This document shows positions 49,806 to 57,943 of a stretch of DNA of 64,000 bases, one piece after another. The translations under genes were made by a program, and so were the position numbers. Each line of letters starts with the position of its first letter. The first letter of the stretch is position 1. Source of the stretch: Vibrio cyclitrophicus (lineage in GTDB: Bacteria > Pseudomonadota > Gammaproteobacteria > Enterobacterales > Vibrionaceae); assembly GCA_023206055.1 (NCBI GenBank), contig CP065366.1, positions 1,302,001 through 1,366,000 of the forward strand, written 5' to 3'. The notes below the pieces were generated by a model. The model was given only the letters and a program-made list of their open reading frames with translations. It was not told where the DNA came from and ran no database searches.

Positions 49806-52800
49806 TTATGCTGAAGGCAGCAAGTTCTGTCTGAATTCGCCCAATAAATCACTAACAAATTGAATTCGTTTTCGTCTGTCGACCAATGGTATCGTAAACT
49901 TGAACTTTGTTGGTCCTTCCATTGAAAACTTTTGCGGTTGAGATTGCAACAGTTTAACAAGGTAGGCAGGGTTTATGTCAGCATCCGGGTAGAATTCTAA
50001 GAATCCACCCTTATCGTGAGCCTCAATTTTCTTCGCTTTGATAGACGCTGCGGCTAATTTTAGCTCAGAAACTGACAACAAGTTCTTGGTTGCATCAGGC
50101 AGAAGGCCGAAGCGATCAATCAGCTCGACTTTCAACTCGGCCAATTCGTCGGTGTCACTCACACTCGCAATGCGCTTATAGGTAGACAAACGTGTATTGA
50201 TGTCTGGGATGTAGTCATCTGGCAATAGTGCAGGAAGACGCATCTCAATTTCAGTTTGTTCACGCAGTAGGTCATCAAGTGATGGTTCTCGACCTTCTTT
50301 CAATGCTTCAACCGCTTGTTCAAGCATCTCCATGTACAAGGTGAAACCAACCGACTGGATTTGGCCACTCTGTTCATCACCTAACAACTCACCTGCGCCA
50401 CGAATCTCCAAGTCATGGGTTGCTAGGGTAAAGCCTGCGCCCAAGTCTTCAAGTGAAGCTATCGCATCCAATCGCTTGATCGCATCTTTGGTCATTGCTT
50501 TAGGGTGTGGTGTCAACAAGTAAGCATAAGCTTGGTGGTGAGAACGACCGACACGACCACGTAATTGGTGCAACTGTGCTAAACCAAGGTTATCGGCTCT
50601 GTCCATCAAGATGGTATTGGCCGTTGGTACGTCGATACCGGTTTCGATGATGGTTGTACATACTAGCAAGTTAAAACGTTGGTGGTAGAAGTCATTCATG
50701 ATGCGTTCTAGTTCGCGCTCTCGCATCTGGCCATGAGCTACGGTAACGCGCGCTTCTGGAATCAGCTTCTGTAGTGACTCGGCAGTTTTCTCGATTGTGT
50801 CGACTTGGTTGTGCAGGAAGTAGACCTGGCCACCACGCATTATTTCACGCAGTACTGCTTCTCTTACGATGGCATCATCACTCTCGCGGACGAAGGTTTT
50901 AATTGCCAAGCGTCGTGCTGGCGGTGTTGCGATGATAGACAAGTCACGCATACCACTCATTGCCATATTCAACGTTCGTGGAATAGGCGTGGCGGTTAGC
51001 GTTAGGATGTCGACATCCGCTCGCATCGCTTTCACTTTCTCTTTCTGGCGCACACCGAAGCGGTGTTCTTCATCGACAACTAATAAGCCAAGGTCTTTAA
51101 ATTTAATATCACTCGAAAGCAGCTTGTGAGTACCCACCAAGATGTCGACCTTACCGTCGGTGACATCTTGCATGATCAACTTCTGCTCTTTTGCTGATTT
51201 GAATCGAGATAGAACCTCAACACGAATCGGTAAGTTGGCGAAGCGGTCACGGAAGTTTTCGAAGTGTTGTTGAGCAAGTAGGGTGGTTGGAACTAACACG
51301 GCTACTTGTTTACTGTTGTCGGTGCAAACGAATGCTGCGCGCATCGCAACTTCTGTTTTACCAAAACCCACATCACCACACACCAAGCGGTCCATAGCTT
51401 TTGCTTGGCACATATCCGACATTACGGCATTGATGGCCATCGCTTGGTCATCGGTTTCTTCAAACGGGAAGCCCGATTTGAAGGTAGCGTACTGACCACG
51501 ATCGAGTACAAATTTATAGCCCGGCTTGAGCTCGCGCTTGGCGTAAACATCAAGCAGTTCGGCTGCAACGTCACGGACTTTCTCAGCTGCGCGCTTACGA
51601 GCTTTCTGCCATGCTTCACCGCCAAGTTTGTGTAGCGGTGCTGAGTCTTCAGCGCCACCAGAGTAACGTCCGATTAAGTTTAAAGAAGCAACTGGTACGT
51701 AGAGCTTGGCATCGTTTTGATATTCAAGCGTTACGTATTCGGTTTTCATGCCGCCGGCTTCGAGAGTTTGCAAGCCGATGTAGCGACCAATACCATGGTC
51801 AATGTGCACAACCGGTTGACCCGGTTTAAGTTCAGCTAAGTGGCGAATTACCGTATCGCTGTTTACGCTTTTCTTGTCTTTCTTACGACGTTGTACAACA
51901 CGATCACCCAATAGATCACTTTCACAGATGAGGGCGATGTTTTGCTCTTCGTGGATAAAGCCATGCTCAGCAGAACCTAGGATCAGGGTGAACTTATCTT
52001 TACCTTTAATCGCCGCGTCGAGGTTTTCAACTTCGCTTGGACGAACTTTGATGCCTCGAAGCAATTCACTCAGTGCTTCACGGCGTCCTTCAGATTCAAC
52101 TGAAAAGACCACTTTGCCTTCGAAGGCTTCAGTGAACTTTCTTAGGTTGGCTAAAGGTTCTTTATTCTGATGCTGAACGCTGAGATCAGGAAGGGACACA
52201 ACCGGAAGGTTGGTACGTCCCGCTTTCTCTTCTATTGAATCTAAGCTCAGATTGACTTGCGGCTTCTGTTTGAAGTGAGCGAACAACTCATCTTTTTTCA
52301 GCCAAAGTTGTTCAGGCGTGAGCAGTGGTCGTAATGGGTCTACACCGCGCTGTTCGTATCGATGAGCAACGTCGGTAAGGAAAGCATCAACAGCTGTTTC
52401 TACGTCACCAAGAACCAAGAGTTGCGCTTCATCGGCAACGTAATCGAATAAGGTTTCGGTGTGGTCAAAAAACAGCGGTTGCCAATATTCAATACCGGCA
52501 GGCCAGGTACCTTTGGATACCTGCATGTAGACCGATTCTGGTTCACGGCGCGCATCAAATTGTTGGCGCCAACGAATACGGAAATCTTCGATTGCGCTTT
52601 CTGAAGTTGGAAACTCGTGCGCTGGCAGTAAACGGATCTCAGAGATGTCTTCGATAGAGCGCTGGTTTTCAGGATCGAAAGTACGAATAGTGTCGATCTC
52701 GTCATCGAAAAAATCGATTCGATACGGGTCTTTACTGCCCATTGGGAACAGATCGAGAATAGAACCACGGCTTGCGTATTCGCCTGGGCCAAACACTTGA

Positions 52801-53267
52801 TCAACGTAACGATAGCCTGACTTTTCAAGCTGCAAGCGCAGTTTCTCAAGCGAGTAGAGATCGCCCGTTTTTACCATTAACGTGTGTTGTAGCAAAAAGT
52901 CTCGCGGTGACTGGCGTTGTAATAACGTGCTGATCGGAACGATCGTGATGCCATCTTTTAACGTTGGCAGTGCGTAAAGGCGTGCGATACGATCTGAGAT
53001 GATCTCTTGGTGCGGCGAGAAGCTATCGTATGGCAGCGTTTCCCAATCAGGAAATAACGCAACTTCATGTGCAGTAAACTGTTCAATTTCAGATTGAAGC
53101 TTAAGTGCAACTTGTGGGTCGGGTACAGCCAAGAGTGTATGACTGTTATGCTGCTCCGCAAGTTTGGCAATGGCAAGAGCGAGAGATGAACCGACTAGGT
53201 TACCGATGTGCTTTTTGTCACCGGCACCTTTAAGTTTAGGTAGTGTAAATATGGATTTTTTAGTCAT
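49806..53267 (-). CDS. mfd: Transcription-repair coupling factor
   Basis: 1153 residues (E. coli 1148). UvrB-like domain at the N-terminus, RNA polymerase-interacting domain (~480-550) with VHIDHGIGRYIGLQTLE, then superfamily 2 translocase with GDVGFGKTEVAMRAAF, VVDEEHRFGVRQK, TATPIPRTLNM, and LRGRVGRS. The TRCF autoinhibitory domain closes the protein. It removes stalled RNA polymerase and recruits UvrA. It lies 6 bp after the PilZ gene and is cotranscribed with it and probably csiV. Confidence 0.97.
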   Translation of the reverse strand: MTKKSIFTLPKLKGAGDKKHIGNLVGSSLALAIAKLAEQHNSHTLLAVPDPQVALKLQSEIEQFTAHEVALFPDWETLPYDSFSPHQEIISDRIARLYALPTLKDGITIVPISTLLQRQSPRDFLLQHTLMVKTGDLYSLEKLRLQLEKSGYRYVDQVFGPGEYASRGSILDLFPMGSKDPYRIDFFDDEIDTIRTFDPENQRSIEDISEIRLLPAHEFPTSESAIEDFRIRWRQQFDARREPESVYMQVSKGTWPAGIEYWQPLFFDHTETLFDYVADEAQLLVLGDVETAVDAFLTDVAHRYEQRGVDPLRPLLTPEQLWLKKDELFAHFKQKPQVNLSLDSIEEKAGRTNLPVVSLPDLSVQHQNKEPLANLRKFTEAFEGKVVFSVESEGRREALSELLRGIKVRPSEVENLDAAIKGKDKFTLILGSAEHGFIHEEQNIALICESDLLGDRVVQRRKKDKKSVNSDTVIRHLAELKPGQPVVHIDHGIGRYIGLQTLEAGGMKTEYVTLEYQNDAKLYVPVASLNLIGRYSGGAEDSAPLHKLGGEAWQKARKRAAEKVRDVAAELLDVYAKRELKPGYKFVLDRGQYATFKSGFPFEETDDQAMAINAVMSDMCQAKAMDRLVCGDVGFGKTEVAMRAAFVCTDNSKQVAVLVPTTLLAQQHFENFRDRFANLPIRVEVLSRFKSAKEQKLIMQDVTDGKVDILVGTHKLLSSDIKFKDLGLLVVDEEHRFGVRQKEKVKAMRADVDILTLTATPIPRTLNMAMSGMRDLSIIATPPARRLAIKTFVRESDDAIVREAVLREIMRGGQVYFLHNQVDTIEKTAESLQKLIPEARVTVAHGQMRERELERIMNDFYHQRFNLLVCTTIIETGIDVPTANTILMDRADNLGLAQLHQLRGRVGRSHHQAYAYLLTPHPKAMTKDAIKRLDAIASLEDLGAGFTLATHDLEIRGAGELLGDEQSGQIQSVGFTLYMEMLEQAVEALKEGREPSLDDLLREQTEIEMRLPALLPDDYIPDINTRLSTYKRIASVSDTDELAELKVELIDRFGLLPDATKNLLSVSELKLAAASIKAKKIEAHDKGGFLEFYPDADINPAYLVKLLQSQPQKFSMEGPTKFKFTIPLVDRRKRIQFVSDLLGEFRQNLLPSA

Positions 53268-53273
53268 GTTAAT

Positions 53274-53843
53274 TTACTTGTTATCTCGGTCTAGAGAGCG
53301 TTGACGCAAGAGCTTTTGCTGTTGATGAAGCGCTGCCTTGATCAACAAGTCTTGGTCAGTATCACGAAGATGAGCATATTTGAATTTGATTTCGAAGCCA
53401 GAATCTTTAGGTTCGCTAGCGAAGACTTTCGCGTAGCAATAAATAGCCGCAGCAGGGTGCTCAATAAAGAGCTTGGCCTTGACCAAGCAACCCGGTTCGA
53501 TGTCTGCTTTTGAAAAACAAGAAAATTGACTCGCACCAAATGAATAGGTGTGAGTGCGAAATTTCTCATCATCTTGCTGCGATAACATAAAGCTCAGCAA
53601 TAGGTTTAATTTTGAGTTTTGTGCATCCAATAAACTGGTGACATTCTTCAAGTCGCTGTTTTTCAGTTCAGCTCGAGCACTGTCGGCTAATAGGTCCAAT
53701 TGGCTAAATTCACTTGCCACCACAAATGGTGCTGGGATCTCAGATTCGAATTGAATTTGAGAAGGTAAAGTGAAGCCGCTGTCCATTGGTTCAATATTAG
53801 CGGTAAGGCTATGGTGAACGGTGAAAAACTCTTGTTCTGTCAT
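53274..53843 (-). CDS. PilZ-like domain protein beside mfd (PlzB-type)
   Basis: 189 residues. An N-terminal YcgR-N-like part (~1-95) precedes a PilZ-like barrel (~95-170: FSKADIEPGCLVKAKLFIEHP, IYCYAKVFASEPKDSGFEIKFKY). The standard c-di-GMP motifs RxxxR and D/NxSxxG are not evident; the nearest match is RTHTY and QFSCFS. The gene position next to mfd equals that of V. cholerae PlzB (VC1885), as I recall. The function may be to sense c-di-GMP weakly or through a partner. The family call is moderate. Confidence 0.7.
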   Translation of the reverse strand: MTEQEFFTVHHSLTANIEPMDSGFTLPSQIQFESEIPAPFVVASEFSQLDLLADSARAELKNSDLKNVTSLLDAQNSKLNLLLSFMLSQQDDEKFRTHTYSFGASQFSCFSKADIEPGCLVKAKLFIEHPAAAIYCYAKVFASEPKDSGFEIKFKYAHLRDTDQDLLIKAALHQQQKLLRQRSLDRDNK

Positions 53844-54017
53844 GCGTTAGTTCCTTGAAGTGATCTATTGATTATCGCTATGTGGCCGCAGTAATCAAGG
53901 TCAGTTAATTGAAAGTCTCAAATAGTTGTTTGAAAATTGGCTATTTGACAAGGTTCTGTTTTTCAAGCCTAACTAATTGAGTTAATTCACTCTATATTTT
54001 CAATTAACCCCTACACA

Positions 54018-54037
54018 GTAACGGCAATACCCGTTAC
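54018..54037. promoter_or_regulatory. Inverted repeat upstream of lolC
   Basis: GTAACGG-N6-CCGTTAC, exact 7-bp arms, 34 bp upstream of the lolC start. It may be an operator or a leader hairpin. A second repeat (CAAATAG/CTATTTG) lies at 53919-53947. Confidence 0.35.
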
Positions 54038-54070
54038 ATTAACCCGCATCTCCTTTAGATGGTTCAAAGT

Positions 54071-55279
54071 ATGTTTCATCCTATTTCATTGTTTGTTGGC
54101 CTGCGTTATTTGAAAGGCCGTTCAGGTGATCGCTTTAGCCGTTTTGTTTCTTATATGTCGACGGCCGGAATCACCATTGGTGTGCTGTCTCTGGTTACTG
54201 TTTTATCGGTAATGAATGGATTCGAAGCGCAGTTAAAAGACCGAATTCTTGGTGTTCTTCCTCAAGCCGTTGTTTACGAGCAAGGAGGCACAACGTCACT
54301 TTCTGCTCAAGCACCTAATTTTGCAGAACAAATCTCGCTTAATGGTCACGTCGAACCGATTGTGCGCAGTGAGGCGGTGATTCAGAGTCCCGCTCAGTTA
54401 TCTGCGGGTCTGTTAATCGGTATTGAACCAAATTCAGATGACCCTCTTCAGAACCACTTGATTGCGGGCAGATTGTCTTCGCTTAAGGCGGGTCAGTATC
54501 AGCTTTTCCTTGGTCATACTTTGGCGAGAAACTTGAAGGTATCCATGGGTGACAAAGTTCGCCTGATGGTGACCAGCGCGAGCCAATACACACCATTAGG
54601 TCGTATACCTAGCCAACGAAATTTCACCGTAGCCGGTATTTTTAATACGGGTTCGGATATAGATGCGCAGTTGATGGTCACACACATTCAAGATGCAGGG
54701 CGTTTGATGCGTTATAAGTCTGACACGATTTCAGGCTGGCGACTGTTTTTTGATGACCCATTCGAAGTCGCAGAGTTATCAACTCAGCCTCTGCCTGAAG
54801 GTTGGGTATGGAGCGATTGGCGTGACCAACGCGGTGAACTATTCCAAGCCGTTCGCATGGAAAAAAACATGATGGGTTTGATGCTTGGGCTGATCATCGG
54901 TGTTGCTGCTTTCAATATTATCTCTGCACTTATCATGGTGGTGATGGAGAAGCAGTCTGAAGTCGCGATTGTTAAGACCCAAGGCATGACCGATGGTCAA
55001 GTCATGGGGATCTTCATGGTTCAAGGTGCAAGCAGTGGCGTGATTGGTGCGCTCTCTGGTGGTGTGTTAGGCGTTGCCCTAGCGATGAACCTCAATACTA
55101 TTTTAGAGGCGATGGGCGTTGCTCTATTCTCATTTGGTGGTCAGCTACCAATTTTGATTAACCCAATTCAAATCGCTGTTGTTGTGGTTCTTGCTATTGC
55201 ACTTAGCCTGATTGCCACTGTATTCCCTTCTTATCGTGCATCGTCTGTGAAACCTGCTGAGGCCCTTCGTTATGAGTAA
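54071..55279 (+). CDS. lolC: Lipoprotein-releasing ABC transporter, permease LolC
   Basis: 402 residues from the ATG at 54071 (an alternative ATG at 54059 adds four residues; neither has a clear ribosome site, and the family N-terminus is MFHPISLFVGLRYLKGR). One N-terminal helix, a large periplasmic domain and three C-terminal helices, with the MacB-like tail YRASSVKPAEALRYE. LolCDE extracts lipoproteins from the inner membrane and passes them to LolA. Its end overlaps lolD by 8 bp. Confidence 0.94.
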   Translation: MFHPISLFVGLRYLKGRSGDRFSRFVSYMSTAGITIGVLSLVTVLSVMNGFEAQLKDRILGVLPQAVVYEQGGTTSLSAQAPNFAEQISLNGHVEPIVRSEAVIQSPAQLSAGLLIGIEPNSDDPLQNHLIAGRLSSLKAGQYQLFLGHTLARNLKVSMGDKVRLMVTSASQYTPLGRIPSQRNFTVAGIFNTGSDIDAQLMVTHIQDAGRLMRYKSDTISGWRLFFDDPFEVAELSTQPLPEGWVWSDWRDQRGELFQAVRMEKNMMGLMLGLIIGVAAFNIISALIMVVMEKQSEVAIVKTQGMTDGQVMGIFMVQGASSGVIGALSGGVLGVALAMNLNTILEAMGVALFSFGGQLPILINPIQIAVVVVLAIALSLIATVFPSYRASSVKPAEALRYE

Positions 55280-55964
55280 TTTTCTTCAATGTAATGATAT
55301 CCGTAAAACGTACCGTGAAGGCTCGTTAGATACTGAGGTTCTCAAGGGAGTCAGCTTTGAAATCGAAAAGGGTGAACTGGTTGCAATCATTGGTACCTCT
55401 GGTTCAGGTAAAAGTACGCTATTGCATATTTTAGGGGCATTGGATGATGCTTCTGACGGCAGTGTGAGTTTTCTCGGGCAGGACTTAGCGTCTTTGAGTT
55501 CGAATAAGCAGGCGAAGCTTCGTAATCAGCACCTTGGTTTTGTATATCAATTCCATCATCTTCTTTCGGATTTCTCGGCGCTTGAAAACGTAGCGATGCC
55601 GTTGCTAATTGGTGGTGAAAAGCCTGCTAAAGCAAAAGAAGAAGCACAACGTTTGTTGGATAAAGTAGGGCTAAGTCATCGTGTTGATCACCGACCTTCG
55701 GAGCTTTCTGGTGGTGAGAGACAACGTGTGGCGATTGCTCGAGCTTTAGTTAATAAGCCGGCTTTGGTGTTGGCGGATGAACCGACAGGTAACCTTGACC
55801 ACAACACGGCGCTGTCTATTTACGATTTAATGCGTGAATTGAACCGCGAATACGATACCGCTTTCTTGGTTGTAACCCATGATGGTGAACTTGCAGGCAA
55901 GATGGATCGCCAACTGCACATGCAAGACGGTTTGTTGGTTAACGTAGAAAAAGAGGAGAGCTAA
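55272..55964 (+). CDS. lolD: Lipoprotein-releasing ABC transporter, ATPase LolD
   Basis: 230 residues. Walker A GTSGSGKST (41-49), signature LSGGE (145-149), Walker B with VLADEP (166-171), and the His of the switch (VVTHDGE). It powers transfer of lipoproteins to LolA. It overlaps lolC by 8 bp, and lolE starts directly after its stop. Confidence 0.96.
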   Translation: MSNFLQCNDIRKTYREGSLDTEVLKGVSFEIEKGELVAIIGTSGSGKSTLLHILGALDDASDGSVSFLGQDLASLSSNKQAKLRNQHLGFVYQFHHLLSDFSALENVAMPLLIGGEKPAKAKEEAQRLLDKVGLSHRVDHRPSELSGGERQRVAIARALVNKPALVLADEPTGNLDHNTALSIYDLMRELNREYDTAFLVVTHDGELAGKMDRQLHMQDGLLVNVEKEES

Positions 55965-57209
55965 GTGTTTTCTTCTTTATCTCTATTAATAGGCGGCAGA
56001 TTTAGTCGGGCGAAACAACGAGACAAGATGGTTTCTTTTATCTCTTTGTCTTCGACGATCGGTATTGCAGTCGGCGTTGCGGTGATCATCATTGGTTTAT
56101 CTGCGATGAATGGCTTTGAGCGTGAACTGCAGTCCCGAGTGCTTTCTGTCATTCCTCACGGTGAGTTTGAAGGCGTGAATGAGCCTGTGACTCGTTGGGA
56201 GCATGTGATTGAGGAGTCGGTTAAGCACGATAAAGTCGTTGCTGCGGCGCCTTATGTAAAAATCACAGCACTTGCCGAAAAAGGCAAAGAGCTGAAAGCA
56301 ATTGAGGTTCGCGGCGTTGACCCGCAACTTGAGCAACAAGTATCAAGTCTATCGAGTTTTATCGATAAGCAAGCTTGGAGCGGGTTTAAAGCAGGGCAGC
56401 AACAAATTATTTTGGGTTCTGGTGTAGCGAATGTGCTGGGTGCGAAAGTCGGTGATTATCTGACTTTGATGATTCCAACTGTAAACGGTTCTGTGAAGGT
56501 TCAGGCGCCAAAGCGTGTTCGAGTGAAAGTGGTTGGCTTGCTAACGCTTAATGGTCAGATAGATCACAGCTTGGCTCTGATCCCGATTGGTGATGCTCAG
56601 GTCTACGCCAACTTAGGTGAGGCGGTGACTGGAGTATCTTTGAAAGTGACCGATGTGCTGAACGCGAACTCTATTGTGCGTGAAGTGGGTAATCAGCTTG
56701 ATGTGTATGTGTACCTGCGCAGCTGGCAGCAGAAGTTTGGCTTCTTGTATCGAGATATTCAACTGGTTCGTACTATCATGTATCTGGTGATGGTACTGGT
56801 TATTGGTGTTGCTTGTTTCAACATCGTCTCGACCTTAATGATGGCTGTAAAAGACAGAGCATCAGAGATCGCGATTTTAAGAACAATGGGCGCATCAGAT
56901 GGTCTTGTGAAGCGCATCTTTGTTTGGCAGGGCGTATTCTCAGGTGTGTTAGGCAGTTTAGTCGGGAGTGCGATAGGTGTGTTGGTGGCGCTGAATCTCA
57001 CCACGCTTATTAAAGGGCTTGAAAAGCTGGTCGATCACCAGTTCTTGTCCGGTGATATCTACTTTGTCGACTTTTTGCCATCACAACTTGATATGACGGA
57101 TGTTGTTGTGGTCTCCGGTACCGCGATTGTATTGAGCTTGCTGGCGACATGGTATCCAGCATCACGCGCGGCGAAGTTAAACCCAGCCTCAGTGCTTAGT
57201 TCTAAATAG
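55965..57209 (+). CDS. lolE: Lipoprotein-releasing ABC transporter, permease LolE
   Basis: 414 residues starting with GTG directly after the lolD stop codon. Same topology as LolC: helix 1 (ISLSSTIGIAVGVAVIIIGLS), a periplasmic domain and three C-terminal helices, ending YPASRAAKLNPASVLSSK. It binds the outgoing lipoprotein in the LolCDE complex. It closes the operon before a strong terminator. Confidence 0.95.
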   Translation: MFSSLSLLIGGRFSRAKQRDKMVSFISLSSTIGIAVGVAVIIIGLSAMNGFERELQSRVLSVIPHGEFEGVNEPVTRWEHVIEESVKHDKVVAAAPYVKITALAEKGKELKAIEVRGVDPQLEQQVSSLSSFIDKQAWSGFKAGQQQIILGSGVANVLGAKVGDYLTLMIPTVNGSVKVQAPKRVRVKVVGLLTLNGQIDHSLALIPIGDAQVYANLGEAVTGVSLKVTDVLNANSIVREVGNQLDVYVYLRSWQQKFGFLYRDIQLVRTIMYLVMVLVIGVACFNIVSTLMMAVKDRASEIAILRTMGASDGLVKRIFVWQGVFSGVLGSLVGSAIGVLVALNLTTLIKGLEKLVDHQFLSGDIYFVDFLPSQLDMTDVVVVSGTAIVLSLLATWYPASRAAKLNPASVLSSK

Positions 57210-57248
57210 CATTAGCCTCAATAACAAATCAGTCCCGCTTCGACAAAC

Positions 57249-57280
57249 AAAAAAGGATCCCAATGGGATCCTTTTTTATT
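57249..57280 (+). terminator. Terminator of lolCDE
   Basis: The 13-bp stem AAAAAAGGATCCC / GGGATCCTTTTTT with loop AAT. Confidence 0.92.
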
Positions 57281-57413
57281 GAATTCAATTCGTGTTCTTT
57301 ACGACTTTCGTTACATGCCAATCTTGCTGAGGTAAGTGGCTCATCCGATTTTAACTTGCGTGCGTTTTAAGTGAAGCACATACAAGGTTAGATTGAATAA
57401 CAAGGAATGGCGT

Positions 57414-57926
57414 TCAATGCCTTGCTTGTCGCTTCTTCCAACTTCTTACTACTGAGTAACGCCATAAACCGCGAATACCAAAGTAGCCAATCATTGCTGA
57501 AACCACGCCACAAATCAGACAACCCAATAAGAACGGAGGCCCTATAGTGCTCATTTGCGCCAAGATGAAGTCCCAAGACAATTCAAAATGAAAGGCTTGA
57601 GGTGGTACATGCATAACAAACGCCCCGACTTTATAAGCAAAGTAGAAGAGAACAGGCATGGTGACCGGGTTACTGATCCAAACAAGCGCGACAGCCAAAG
57701 GCAGGTTAACACCACATGCGACAGCAAGGCCTGCAGACATAATCATTTGACTTGGTAGAGGGACAAACGCCATGAATAACCCAACAGCAAACGCGCCAGC
57801 CGCAGAGCGACGATTAAGGCACCATAAATTGGGGTTGTACAAAACATTGCCAAAAACTTTCAATGCTTTCTGACGCTTGATTAGGTCATGGTCAGGCATA
57901 AATCGTTTGATAAACTTTCTTGGCAT
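57414..57926 (-). CDS. DUF2062 membrane protein
   Basis: 170 residues. N-terminal LYNPNLWCLNRRSAAGAFAVGLFMAFVPLPSQM is the DUF2062 signature; about three membrane helices follow (~45-70, ~78-98, ~125-155). Widespread in proteobacteria, function unknown. Its start codon is only 17 bp from that of comEC on the other strand, so the promoters must overlap the neighbouring genes. In many gammaproteobacteria it sits beside comEC as here. Confidence 0.88.
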   Translation of the reverse strand: MPRKFIKRFMPDHDLIKRQKALKVFGNVLYNPNLWCLNRRSAAGAFAVGLFMAFVPLPSQMIMSAGLAVACGVNLPLAVALVWISNPVTMPVLFYFAYKVGAFVMHVPPQAFHFELSWDFILAQMSTIGPPFLLGCLICGVVSAMIGYFGIRGLWRYSVVRSWKKRQARH

Positions 57927-57943
57927 AGGAGGAAGCTACTCTC

